Made by a program: the position numbers and the translations under genes. DNA of 64,000 nucleotides from Bactrocera neohumeralis (Eukaryota > Arthropoda > Insecta > Diptera > Tephritidae): NCBI RefSeq assembly GCF_024586455.1, contig NW_026089623.1, positions 6,011,367 to 6,075,366 on the forward strand, written 5' to 3'. The notes beneath the pieces are model-generated. The model was not told where the DNA came from, ran no database searches, and saw only the letters and a program-made list of their open reading frames with translations. Positions 23,230 through 33,343 of this stretch are shown piece after piece; position 1 is the stretch's first letter, and each line of letters begins with the position of its first letter.

Positions 23230-24280
23230 ATGTCTTTTAAAAAAAGTGGTGCTGAAGTTTTAAAAAATTCAAAACAATGGGAAAACAATTTAATAACATT
23301 TGAAAAATCTAAGAATAAGAGAAGAGAAATCAATAACATTGAAAACCCCTTGAGTGAATTGTGTCAGATTCCAAAACAGACCGTGATTATAGGAAGGTAT
23401 AATGAATTAGCTGCACAACGGAAGATAACAAAAGTTTTAAATGATTATTCAACATTTTTAAAATTCCCGGATGGCAGAAATGTTACAATGGCGTTCAACA
23501 AGTTATGTGATATGACTGATTTAAAAGGTGTCTGGCTAGGAACTGAGGACAAAAAGTTGTATGAACTCCAAACAACTACAAATGGAGAAGTTGGGTACAC
23601 GACAGCTAAAGCAGTTTGTGTGCATCCCTCCAAAGCTGCCCTTTTAAGAAAAAATGTTTAAAGCACCTCGTGTTTAAATAAAGTGGCGCTCAACACTTCA
23701 ATATCATCAGCTGAATCTGTTGGTGAATATAAAGCTCCTCTTCAAAGAAAAAGAAATGCGAAGTGTTCAACAAAAGCAGCAGTGACAATGGTAACAACAG
23801 CCCATGTAAGCACCATAAATGCCGCTAAAATATGCAATGAATTGTCCAAAGAAGGAATAAATATAAAGCGATGATTAAAGCAGCGCTGAACTTGGAAAAA
23901 AATTATAAGAATTCCTTAAGAGATGACATTTGGTGCATTCATTTCGACAGCAAGAAATTTGGGAAGAAAGAAGTGCAGGCCGTGGTGTTAACAAATGAAG
24001 CTAAGGAAGTAAGAGTAGCGGCAATGGTTCTTGAAAACGGGAAAAGTTTGTCAATTTTTGAAGGTTTCTATTTAATAATATATTTTTAGAGCATTAATTA
24101 ACTTTCTATAACTTTTTTAAGGAATAAGGAATGTATTGGATAAATTTAACCTTTGCAATTCCATTAAGATGATTGTTAGTGACACAACAAACGTTAATAC
24201 AGGGGTTAAAAGTGGAGTTGTTCGTTTACTGCAGAATTGTTTTCAGGAAAAAAAATTCAAAGAGATTCATATTTTTTAAT
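23230..24280 (+). pseudogene. Unclassified transposase-like gene, broken
   Basis: A start ATG at 23230 opens 143 residues (MSFKKSGAEVLKNSKQWENN onward, with LCDMTDLKGVWLGTEDKKLY and TTAKAVCVHPSKAALLRKN). The same frame continues after stops with 23683-23874. A frameshift follows at about 23870, then 23871-24063 ('DDIWCIHFDSKKFGKKEVQA'), a clean GT-AG intron of 58 bases (24064-24121), and 'FEGIRNVLDKFNL-NSIKMIVSDTTNVNTG' ending near 24280. I believe I have seen similar predicted insect proteins, but I cannot name the family. The IVSDTT-NTG block may hold a catalytic Asp, as in DDE transposases. Stops and one frameshift show decay, and the 3' end is missing. Confidence 0.5.
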
Positions 24281-24841
24281 AAATTATGTTCAGGCTTCCT
24301 GTAAAATGTAATAAACGTAATTTAACACCCAAATGTGTCTTTATTCATTCGATAAATGTTATCTCTTAAAATCTTTCTTTAATTGGGAACTCATTAAAAA
24401 CTTTAATAGGATTGCTTCCAAATGTATTCATTTGCAAGTTTGTGTGTCACATTAGTAAACAGCTGATTCGATTATTGGTTTTGCATATGTTCGAAAAGAC
24501 TAAAATCCAATCAGATTCTGAGACACCATTGATAATCAGAATTGGTTTGCAATTCTGACAGCTAAGCAATTCTGTCTTGGATTCCATAACACCCCTGATT
24601 ATCACTTATCGTTAATAACAAGTGCGCTCTGCTCATATGTACATATGTACTTACATACCAAGAATGATAGAAAAGAGATTAAGCATTGCGCAGGTCCGTT
24701 ATACTTGAAAAATGTAAACAAACAATTGCTTACGTCACACGGTGCAGTAAAAAATTTGACAGCTATAAATTCGTGTTACCAATCAATGTGAATATAGAAA
24801 CAATTTATTTTACCCGTGTAATTTTGTATTTAAATAACAAA
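24281..24841. other. Non-coding region before THAP gene
   Basis: AT-rich, with imperfect short inverted motifs around 24510-24590 ('cagattctgag', 'cagaattgg', 'caattctgac'). The hexamer catatg and related tacatatgta motifs occur near 24633-24650. No promoter could be assigned. Confidence 0.4.
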
Positions 24842-25489
24842 ATGAAGTGTGTAGTGAAAAGTTGTGTCAGTGATAGAAGAAGAAGAAATAAAAATGTGAA
24901 GAAAACATTTTTTATGTTTCCGATAAAGGGCAGCAAAAAAAGTGGATCCAATTTTGTAGAAATAATCAAGCATTTAAGCCGAAAACATGGCGAATTTGTA
25001 TGGACCACTTCAACGATGACGACATTATTGGAAACGGGATGTACGAAATGGGTAAGTTTATAAATCCCCTTTGTTTTAAAATATTTTAATTTAAAACTTT
25101 TCATAGGCCTTGCCGCCAAAAGGACTTTGAAACCAGGAGCTATTCCCTGTAGCTATAACGTTGCAGCTAGTGAAAATGAGCAGCGAGGTACCAGAGCTGA
25201 GCGCAGGGAAAATAAGAAAATAGTGACTTCATTGTTGATAAATGTTGACCAACCTCAAGAAGTGCGAGTACTGTGTATACCTGCTGAAGATTTTAACGTG
25301 ACTGAGGATTGTGCAGACCTTTAAATGGAAAATAGTTTGAATGAATTGTGCATTGAAGACGCTGCTATTGACATTGACATTGCGATCTACAGGCTAAAAA
25401 GTTGTTTTTTAGATCTCGAATGTTCTTTGAAATTTGAAAACTTAATGCCAATATTGCGAAATTCAATTATCAAAAGAAACGTAAAATAA
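24842..25489 (+). pseudogene. THAP zinc-finger gene, two lesions
   Basis: THAP domains are C2CH zinc fingers that bind DNA, found in host regulators and P-element transposases. Exon 1 starts MKCVVKSC (two zinc Cys) and TFFMFPIKGSKK. The frame then shifts by one inside a 7-base A run (24934-24940), after which the other frame gives KWIQFCRNNQ and TWRICMDHFNDDDI, the expected Trp, third Cys and His. The exon ends at a GTAAGT donor (25051); the acceptor AG is at 25106-25107, and exon 2 has RTLKPGAIPCSYN, matching the closing AVPTIF-like motif. A TAA at 25322 is followed in frame by 54 further codons (to 25489) that look like a helical C-terminus. Restoring 8 A and removing one stop would give a compact protein of about 200 residues. 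It could be a host gene copy or a domesticated transposase; no DDE domain is seen. Confidence 0.7.
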
Positions 25490-26389
25490 GCAAATTTAAG
25501 AAATAAATGTATAGATTATATAAATAACTTTTAATATGACTAAAATATAACTAAAAAATATTACAAAAAAAAACTAAATAATCTGCCTCGATTCATATTC
25601 AAATAAAAAAGACAAGCAGAATAAAATAAAAGACATTATAAAAACTGAATTGTTTAATTTAAATATTTCTTTTAATTTTAAGGTTTATGTTAAATATTCA
25701 AATTGATCTATAATTGTAATTATTTTCATATTTAACTTGCACTGTGATTTTCGTAAATGAGTTAATTTTTCCATTTTTTGTATTGCAAAATAATAATTAA
25801 TAAATCAATAAAAATCTAAAATCTCGCGGACCTTAATTATTTTATTTCATTTTTATAAACCAAAAACAAATCAATTATTATAACAAGCAATATTTACTTG
25901 CTACTCAAGATATTTCACGAAATTTATAAGCCGTGTGACGAAGAAGCGCAGAACGAAATTTTTTGTCTCTCATCTGCGCAATCTTGTACTCATCATTCTT
26001 GCTTACATACAGATATGTGTACACATGTAGATATGTCACCCGCAAAAATTACAAACATTGTTCTAGAAAAACAACAATTGTCTCAAATAGCATCAGCTGC
26101 GACACAAGTCAATATGGCAGCCAAACAGTCGATGCCCAAATTTGCAGAAAAACACACAACAGCAACATTTTCACTCATGAACGCAAGCGCACTTTCAACA
26201 GGCATAAGAGCAAACACAATTACATCTCCCGGAGCGTGCCTTTGCCTACAAGCGTCTTTTCGCGACGGTGTTTAAAGCTAAAAATTATAAATTGAACAAC
26301 TTTCTGATGTTTCTTCACAGAAAGAAGTGAGAAAAGTGGCAACATAGCTGTTTTCGGTTTATAATATTTATCAATCCTAAAATTTTTTT
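25490..26389. other. Non-coding, AT-rich
   Basis: Nothing recognised from 25490 to 25890. Overlapping frames at 25898-26295 have no known motif; a conserved-looking purine/pyrimidine mix there may be the edge of the repeat module that follows. Confidence 0.4.
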
Positions 26390-26520
26390 CCGTGGCTGGC
26401 AAAAATCTGCGTCGATATGTATGCACGATCATACATACGCATACATATTTACGCAAGTTTGTTGGTAAAGCTGTTAGAGCGGCAAGGGAAGCAGTGGCAA
26501 TTGGTGATCGTTCGTTTGTG
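26390..26520 (+). repeat. Dispersed repeat module, invertible segment copy 1
   Basis: About 130 bp whose reverse complement occurs at 32910-33043 with roughly 85-90 per cent identity by eye ('ccgtggctggcaaaaatct' against 'agatttttgctagccacgg'). Downstream sequences of the two copies are in the same orientation, so this segment is flipped relative to its surroundings in one copy. Confidence 0.75.
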
Positions 26521-26548
26521 TTTTCGGTAAGATTTTTGCAAGCAGCGT

Positions 26549-26588
26549 AAAAATATACATATACATATACATATATATATATATATAT
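26549..26588. repeat. (ATACAT)/(AT)n microsatellite
   Basis: Simple repeat inside the dispersed module. The equivalent position in the second copy (33050-33060 and 38049-38060) is also TA-rich and is where the gypsy element inserted. Confidence 0.8.
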
Positions 26589-26589
26589 G

Positions 26590-26718
26590 ACACATATAGA
26601 CTGCGTATCGCCCATATACTCCATAATAATAATAATATAGCGTGGTGATCGTAACCACGGCCTGTATCGCCACGGCGACAATCATGTTTACCCGCGCCTA
26701 TAGATGTTTCACATCAAT
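26590..26718 (+). repeat. Dispersed repeat module, distal part copy 1
   Basis: Shares 'cacatatagactgcgta', 'aatatagcgtgg.gatcg' and 'gccacggcgacaatcatg' with 38061-38146 in the same orientation. In the other copy the gypsy element separates this part from the inverted part. Confidence 0.8.
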
Positions 26719-26859
26719 AACAATATTACATTTCATTTTAATTTTCATACGCATCTACAATTAGTAAGTACAATTCAAACTCAAATCGTGATATTATCGT
26801 TTATCAGTGCGCGTGCGCGTACCGTGCATATGTTTGTATGCATATGAATACAAGTGATT

Positions 26860-27363
26860 GATAAACAAAAAACCCTCCCTCAAGTCAGGCGCTGTAGCTT
26901 AACTCTAAGAAGTCGCTATTTGTTTTTAGGTTCCCATACACTGAATATAGGAGTTTTCGTTTTTTCATCCAAACTAAAATTTTGCCAACTAATTTTCGTT
27001 TCTCAAAAATAATTATCAGATATTCATAAAGTTGGCTTTTCAAACTTTAAAAATTCCCGCGACAAAATTATTATTCTCAGAAACTTTTTTACTTTTATTA
27101 AAAAAAATCCAAATTTCAAATCGATTTGTTTAATAGTCTAATTGATATAATCAAACTTTGTCGCAGAAATTTTTAAAGTTTGAAAAGTGAACTTTCTGAA
27201 TATGTGATGGTTATTTTTGAGAAACGAAAATTAGTTGGTGAAATTTTAGTTTGGATGAAAAAACGAAAACTCCTATGTTAAATGTATGGGAACCTAAAAA
27301 AAAAATAGCGACCTCTTAGAGTTAAGCTACAGGGCCTGGCTGAGAGAGGATTTTTTGTTTGTC
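26860..27363. mobile_element. Foldback MITE with 200-bp inverted arms
   Basis: The left arm (26860-27066) and right arm (27161-27363) are reverse complements over almost their whole length (for example 'ctgtagcttaactctaagaagtcgct' against its partner at 27306-27332), with a 94-bp AT-rich centre. The ends read gataaacaaaaaaccctccc and its partner ending ggattttttgtttgtc. There is no coding capacity. The target duplication was not resolved. Confidence 0.85.
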
Positions 27364-27844
27364 AACGTGAAACAACGGACGTGAAAGTAGCAGTCAGTGA
27401 AAGTAGACGTGTTTATTTGTGGTCTAGGAAATCTGCAAGAATTTGTGGTTTTTAAAGTGATAGCAAACTTTTTTTGGTTCGAGACTTACCGGGAGACTGG
27501 AACTGGACTTTTAATTGATTGGAGGCTAATCACAAAAATTAGATAAGTACAAAAATTGGTTCATTAGAATTTATTGGGCACTTACCTGCCCCTTTTTTTT
27601 GGCAAATATACATAAAAATTAAATAGGAATTTCCCCACGTAACAGCGAATCAAAACGAGCTTTCAATTATTTTTTGCCGTTTTGATTTGGTCAGTCAGCT
27701 GTTTTTTGTTTCGTTTCTCCTTCTTCTCCTTATTTGTTTTGCTTTTGGTTACGGCATTCCCAGCCAACAAAATACAAGTAAGGTTTGTTAGGGCAAAGGA
27801 CTGAACGTACCCACTGACAGGTGTTCCCAACTATTTTCTGAGTT

Positions 27845-29130
27845 ATGGCCTCTGAGAATAGTTTGGGATGTACACCAGAGAATTCTTTTCGGAGGAACTC
27901 AAAAATTTTGAGAACGCCTCCAAAAGGCAAACATGGAGAATCAACCGCTGCTGGATCAGCAAAAAGATGTGAAACTGCCGACCAAACAGACAAATGTGGT
28001 AAATCTGAGCAGCTTCAAAATAATGAAAATCCCAGCATTTTCTGCAAACTGGGTAAAAAAATTAGAGAGCTCGAAAGCATGATGTCCGGCCAGAGACACA
28101 TAAATCAAGCTATGCGTGATCTTGTAAGCTGCATCACAAGCTTGTATGAAAAGGCAGAAAAGCAAGAGAATCCGTCGAAAAGAGTCATGGTAGGGAAAAC
28201 GTCGCAGGTATCCCCTATTCAAAGTGAAAAAAATGCACCAAAGAGACCACGCGAGATATTGAGATATTTGCCACCAACGAAGAAGCCCAAAAACATGAGC
28301 CACAAAGTGCAAGCAACATACAGTGAGGTCACTAAATTCATGCACAAAGATGGTTTGGGAGACAAGCCGGCAGGCGAGAAATGGATAGACGTTGCTAGAA
28401 AGAAGAAACCGATCGAGAAGAGAATCAGATCGAAACCAGACGCTATTATTTTAACAAAAAAGGAGGGAGCGTCGTATGCCGATATCCTGAAAAACCTAAA
28501 ATGTGACAGAGGCCTGAAGAACTGGGTTCAAACGTGAGGTACAATAGAAAAACCCTCAAAGGAAACCTTCTAATCGAATTAAAAAATCAAGCAGAAAAGA
28601 GAGCCGACACGTTCGAAAGCGCCCTAGAGGGAGTTATTGGTGAGATGGCCGTAATACAGTCAAAAACCCATATTATTACCATTATGTGCAAAGACTTGGA
28701 CGAGATAACTGCGCCTGAAGAAATCTGTGAGGCATTACAAAAGGAGTGTGGGATCCAAAACCTGGGGCAGCAAAATATAAAAAATCTGCGGAAAACTCGA
28801 AGTGGCACTCAAATAGCTCTTATATGCCTACGAGCTGAGGATGCCAAAACTTTACTCAAGTGTGGTAAAGTTAAGATCGGGTGGTCTATCTGTCGCCTCC
28901 GGGAATTTTCACCTATTACTCGTTGTTTTAGATGCTTCCAACTAGGACATATAGCACACAAATGTTGCAGCCCCATTGATAGGTCTTCGCTTTGTACACG
29001 TTGCGGAACTCCAGGTCACGTGGCAAAGTCATGTACAAATTCCCCAAGTTGTATGCTCTGCAAAGGGGAGCACTCCGTTCTAAGTACGGTTTGTCCTAAA
29101 TACGCAGATATGTTGAAGTCAACGAAATAA
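27845..29130 (+). pseudogene. R1-type ORF1 (gag-like) with frameshift
   Basis: An RNA-binding structural protein of about 430 residues. The first part (27845-28537) is basic and polar with a coiled-coil-like helix (KIRELESMMSGQRHINQAMR). A one-base shift near 28517-28521 moves the conserved 'LGSNVRYNRKTLKG' block into the other frame, which runs 28534-29130. Three zinc knuckles follow: CFRCFQLGHIAHKC, CTRCGTPGHVAKSC and CMLCKGEHSVLSTVC. The stop TAA at 29128-29130 overlaps the ORF2 ATG. Apart from the single indel the protein looks well kept. Confidence 0.8.
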
Positions 29131-30060
29131 TGAAGATATTGCAATTAAATATCAACCATTGCGCTGCAGCACAAGACCTTCTAAAACAGACAGTGCAAGA
29201 AGAAAACATAGATGTCGCCCTATTAAGCGAACAATATTCTCAACGTTCGGAAAGCACTCGGAGTAAATATATAAGTGGCAAGGCGGCAATATGGGCCTGC
29301 AAAGGTTAAGCCTTCACATCACGTTCCAATGAAGCCCATAACGGCTTTACATGGGCGAATATACAAGGAATATATTTTGTAAGCTGCTATGCTCGTCCTA
29401 GTGCAACAATTAGCGAATTTGAAGATTTTCTCCTGGAGCTATCTCTAGAAATCAGAAGCAAATCGCAAATAATAATAGCGGGAGATTTTAACGCATGGTC
29501 TACTGCTTGGGGCAGCAGAATTACTAATCATCGTGGTCGCCTCATTCTAGAATTTTTGAGTCAAACGAACTTTTTCAAAAGGGAAATAAAGGTTCAATAA
29601 TAGACTTAATGTTTGCTAACGACGCGCTTAGTAGGCATACTAAGTGGAAGGTGTCAGATATGTACACAAATTGCGACATATGGCCATAAGTGCTGAAATT
29701 TCGTTCTCCCAAGAAACGGAACATTGTCCGAGAAACACCTCTCGAAAACGAAGTTGGCGGCAAAAGGAATTTGATTCTGGCGTTTTTGAGAGCGTCTGGA
29801 GTACGGCAAATGTATCAGGCGAAAACGCTGCCCACTTAGTATCCGCCGTGCGGAAAGAACTAGTTGCAGCATGCGATGCAACTATGCGCAGGACAGATAC
29901 TATAACAATCGAAAACCGGTATACTAGTGGAACGACGAAATTGCCAAGCTGAGGAAGCTCTGTCACTCAGCTAGACGCCGCCTACAGCGCAACCAGGGAA
30001 GTGATAACGAAATCAGCCTCAGAGATGTATTTAAATGCCAAAAAAAAAGCTCCTGAAGTC
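29130..30060 (+). pseudogene. R1-type ORF2, endonuclease part only
   Basis: ATG at 29130 starts MKILQLNINHCAAAQDLLKQ, the classic R1 endonuclease opening, followed by DVALLSEQY. A TAA interrupts at 29307-29309. The frame continues with IIIAGDFNAWSTAWGS (catalytic GDFNA), ITNHRGRLILEF and LMFAND, then shifts several times to 'RKLCHSARRRLQRN' at about 29948-29990. The RT is not present. The enzyme would have cut a specific target, classically 28S rDNA for R1, although many related elements use other targets. Confidence 0.75.
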
Positions 30061-30073
30061 GGCCATTATCCGT

Positions 30074-30409
30074 AGTAAGACATTATGCATTTAATGTAAA
30101 TGCATAAATTTAAAACTAATTACCTTAAACTTATATTAATTATTTGGGTAATAATACAAAATATACTCTATTATATATTTTAAATGATTTTATGGAATCA
30201 TCCTGAAATACATATCTATGTAGGTAAATTTTAATATACATACATATATAGTTTACATACTTATATACCGAGTCGGTTGCGCATAGAAAATAAACGAATC
30301 TGTAGGCGTACATTTCTTTACATTGAATTAGCATTAACACCGAAAATGCTCAATTCTGCATGCATTATTACCTAAATATTTAATTAATGTAGGATTAATA
30401 AGTTATATA
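30074..30409. other. Spacer with a dispersed repeat piece
   Basis: AT-rich. The part 30276-30359 ('gcgcatagaaaataaacgaatctg' onward to 'gaaaatgctcaattctgc') occurs in inverse orientation at 63532-63630. No gene. Confidence 0.6.
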
Positions 30410-31011
30410 CAGTAGACTCGCGGTAACAAAAACACCGCCTTGTGTGAACACCGGCTAACATGAACATAATTTTTTTTACACTGACTACTCGGTAGCGTGA
30501 ACACGGTGAGAAAGCCCTATAACGTGAACAAATTTAAAATGCATTTAAAACGTTATTTTCTTTTCTACATGCATACATATGTTTGTTAATTATGCGAATC
30601 GTTTTTATAAAACGGGGAATACCCGTAAATTATTGCTTATGAGTATACTGGGGTGGATCGATGTGGATGCTTAGCAAACCAGTACAGTGTTGCAAAATCA
30701 ACAATTTGCGCTATCAACAAAAAAAAGAGAACATTTTAAAATGTGTTAACAGTACATTTGCTGGGCCTGGAAAGCGGAAGACTTTGAAGTGTTCTGAACT
30801 TCCTAAAATGGAAAAAGCGCTTTACAGTTGGTTCCTTAAACAGCGACAAAAAAATGACCCTGTCAATGGATTGATAGTTAAAGAAAAAGCTAAATTTTTT
30901 CATTCAATAATTAAAGAAACTCAAAGTGATTTTAATGCGAGTGATGGATGGTTGCAACGCTTTAAGAAGCGTTATGGTGTGCGTTTTATTAAAATAAGTG
31001 GAGAAAAGTTA

Positions 31012-31084
31012 AGTTAGTTAGTTAGTTAGTTAACTCGGCTATAATCGCTTAAGCGGTTTCTACGCCAATTAAGAAAAAGAAGAA
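31012..31084 (+). mobile_element. 73-bp RTE 3' tail insertion
   Basis: 'actcggctataatcgcttaa' through 'aattaagaaaaagaag' is the terminal tail of the RTE family (compare 2822-2870 and 58498-58540). The flanking 12-bp target duplication GGAGAAAAGTTA lies at 31000-31011 and 31085-31096. The inserted piece starts with a short (GTTA)n run. Confidence 0.92.
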
Positions 31085-31470
31085 GGAGAAAAGTTATCTT
31101 CTAGACCTAAACTTGTGGACCCTTTCAAAAACAAGCTGCAAGCCAAAGTTAAAGAGCTAGGTCTGTCGCACCATCAAATATATAATGCAGACGAACCGGG
31201 ACTATTTTGGAAGCTGCTACCTGACAAAACATACGTATCCTCACAAGAAAAAAATGCTCCTGGAAGAAAAACGGAAAACAGCGTGTCACTTTTCTGGCTT
31301 GTACAAACGCAACAGGGGTGCATAAAGTTAAACTTCTTGTTATTGGAAAGGCAAAAAATCCTAGCTCTTTTAAAAATTTTGATTCTCCTGTTGACTACAA
31401 TTGCTCCAAGTCGTCATGGATGACGGCTGCCATTTTTAAACATTGGTTTCACCATTCGTTTGTACCACAG

Positions 31471-31529
31471 GTTAAAAAATCAGTTTTAGTGATTTCAAAC
31501 TTTTACATATGTATTTCTTATTATTGTAG
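31471..31529 (+). other. Intron 1 of Tigger-like transposase
   Basis: 59 bases, GTTAAA...TTATTGTAG, phase 0. It joins 'HHSFVPQ' to 'VRKFLKDQG', the expected continuity before LLIDNAPSHP. Confidence 0.75.
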
Positions 31530-32006
31530 GTCAGGAAATTTTTAAAAGATCAAGGATTGCCCAATAAAGCTCTGCTGTTGATAGACAATGCTCCATCTCA
31601 TCCTCCCGAAAATGAATTGAGATCAGATGACGAGTTAATAACTGCAATGTTTATGCCACCTAATGTCACTCCACTCATACAGCCAATGGATCAATATGCC
31701 ATACGTCTTACAAAACTTTTCTACAGAAACAGTCTTTTGGCATCAATTGTAGCCACAGGGACTGATGTTATTGAAGCCCTAAAGAAATTGACGTTAAGAG
31801 ACGCTATTGGCTATTTAGATTTAGCTTGGTAACGTCTTGAAAAGGAAACAATAGCAAAATACTGGACGAACAATTTAAGCTCTATAGAAGATGAAAAAGA
31901 CAGTGATGAGGATATTCCATTAGCTACTTTGAGAGAAAGGATTTGTTTACCAATTAACAGCCAACAAGAACGCGCAATAGAACTGCTTCATTCAATTAAT
32001 CCAGAG

Positions 32007-32062
32007 GTTTGAACCTTTTCTTCCATCCAATAACTCATTTGATTTAAATTGTGTATTTGCAG
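32007..32062 (+). other. Intron 2 of Tigger-like transposase
   Basis: 56 bases, GTTTGA...TATTTGCAG, phase 0. It joins 'SINPE' to 'VSFSIADVNEW'. Confidence 0.7.
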
Positions 32063-32573
32063 GTTAGTTTTTCAATTGCTGATGTCAACGAATGGACTGA
32101 AGATTTTCCTAACTCAACCGAAACGAACGAGGTTTTAACTAGTGATGAAAGTGAAAGCGAGGATAGTAATCTGGAAAGACCACATACAAGAATAGAGCCT
32201 AGTGAAGTAATCAACATTTTTAATAAAGCTTTGGAATGGGCGGAAGATGAAAATATAAGTCCAACAGATATCAGCGTACTTAAACGTCACCGCGAAAAAG
32301 CCGTGTTCAGCAATTTGCAAAAAAAGAAAATCCAAAAAAAGATAACCCATTTTTTCCAATAATTTCAATGGGTATTTTTTTTCTTAACAAAACCTAAACA
32401 TATAAATTACATGTTCTTACAATCTGAAATAAAATAAAAATAAATGAATTTGAGTTAAAACACATGTTTAATTTATTTGAAAATTTTAAAAATTATACCT
32501 TCGAAAACGTGAACAACCTCGCAAACGTAAACACGCTCGGTTTTTAATAGTTCACGTTACCGCGAGTCTACTG

Positions 32574-32909
32574 TACATATTTACATATTTATTTGCTGGG
32601 CATTATATGTTTGATGGCATATTAAAAGACCAAGCGGTCGCGCATGTTCACGTACATATGTATGTAATTATGTGTGCATGTAAGATTATATGACAGACCA
32701 TACATATATGTAATATTTGTAAATTTGGCTACACACAACTTTGTATGTAAATGTGTACACTTATTGCTTCATTCGAAATTTCCGTTGTCACATACTTACA
32801 ACCAATGGCGAAGCTCACGTTTTGTCGAAGAGTCAATGTGTTGAAGAACTGACGCGACGACAAAGCGTCACAACATTGTGTTGTTGGTAGAAAATCCGAG
32901 CTGTGCCTC
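32574..32909. other. Spacer rich in catatatg-type motifs
   Basis: AT-rich, with many 'tacatatg' words. No gene. The right part probably belongs to the dispersed module shared with 26390-26718. Confidence 0.4.
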
Positions 32910-33043
32910 AAACACAAACGAACGATCGCCAATTGCCACTGCTTCCCTTGCCGCTGTAACAGCCTCTCGAACAAACCAGCGTAAATATGTATGTTTATAT
33001 ATGAGCCTGCATACATATCGACACAGATTTTTGCTAGCCACGG
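32910..33043 (-). repeat. Dispersed repeat module, invertible segment copy 2
   Basis: Reverse complement of 26390-26520. The following 'aaaaatatacatata' is in the same orientation as after copy 1, so only the segment is flipped. The gypsy insertion begins 17 bp further on. Confidence 0.75.
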
Positions 33044-33060
33044 AAAAATATACATATATA

Positions 33061-33339
33061 TGTGGGTGATAAAGGGTTAAACGACAGCCGTCGCACACAG
33101 TAAATAAGAAGAAGCATCGACATCCACCATCCACCGACGCCTTGAAAGAAGAAGAATTCTACGAGCTTACAACAGGGAGAGTTTGAATAAAAGGACGGAC
33201 GCGAAACGACGTGGCATAAAAGACGACGCGCATCAATTCTCCTCATCACGCATAATAAAATCCCACATAGATGATAAGATAAATTAAACTAAATAATATT
33301 TAAATCCTTTTTATAGATCAAACATAATAAAATCCCGCA
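33061..33339 (+). repeat. Gypsy 5' LTR
   Basis: 279 bp starting TGTGGGTGATAAAGGG and ending ATCCCGCA. The end differs from the 3' LTR (CCCACA) by one base, so the terminal inversion TGTGGG/CCCACA is original. It contains 'aataaaa' signals near its end, useful for polyadenylation. Confidence 0.93.
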
Positions 33340-33343
33340 TAAA

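Larger units (their letters stand above)
27364..30073 (+). mobile_element. R1-type non-LTR retrotransposon, 3'-truncated
   Basis: The 5' untranslated region is probably 27364-27844. ORF1 (gag-like, three CCHC knuckles) spans 27845-29130. ORF2 starts at 29130, overlapping the ORF1 stop as TAATG, and reaches only the region after the endonuclease (about 30073). The RT is absent. Losing the 3' rather than the 5' end is unusual for a non-LTR insertion and implies a later deletion or rearrangement. Confidence 0.8.
30661..32362 (+). pseudogene. Tigger/jerky-like transposase with introns, broken
   Basis: DNA-binding part: psq/CENP-B-type helix-turn-helix regions (30661-31011), including 'KMEKALYSWFLKQRQ' and 'ASDGWLQRFKKRYGV'. 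Catalytic part: NADEPGLFWKLLPDKTYV (first Asp), LLIDNAPSHP (second Asp) and NVTPLIQPMDQ (third Asp). Lesions: the RTE tail plus duplicated target at 31012-31096 (85 bp, shifts the frame), a further frameshift near 31280, and a TAA at 31830-31832 within 'DLAW-RLEKE'. Introns 31471-31529 and 32007-32062 have GT-AG ends, are both phase 0, and splicing them joins frames correctly. The acidic C-terminus (32063-32362) is kept. It is decayed but still readable. Confidence 0.85.
30410..32573 (+). mobile_element. pogo/Tigger-like DNA transposon, full length
   Basis: A 2164-bp element with perfect 18-bp terminal inverted repeats CAGTAGACTCGCGGTAAC at both ends, flanked by TA (30408-30409 and 32574-32575). 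Sub-terminal sequence also echoes between the ends ('gtgaacaccggctaac' and 'cgcaaacgtaaacacgctcgg'). It encodes one transposase gene with two small introns. A 73-bp RTE tail is inserted in the gene. The end sequence, TA target and DDD-type transposase fit the pogo/Tigger branch of the Tc1/mariner superfamily. Confidence 0.92.

Noticed and set aside
24842..25489. THAP gene as the 5' part of a P-element transposase
   Set aside because: No RNase H-like catalytic domain follows and the second exon ends in a short tail; no 31-bp-type inverted ends or 8-bp duplication were found.
32878..33069. Shared peptide 'NTNERSPIATASLAA' in two places, taken as a possible conserved gene
   Set aside because: It lies wholly in a dispersed repeat segment; similarity is at DNA level and the frames end at once.
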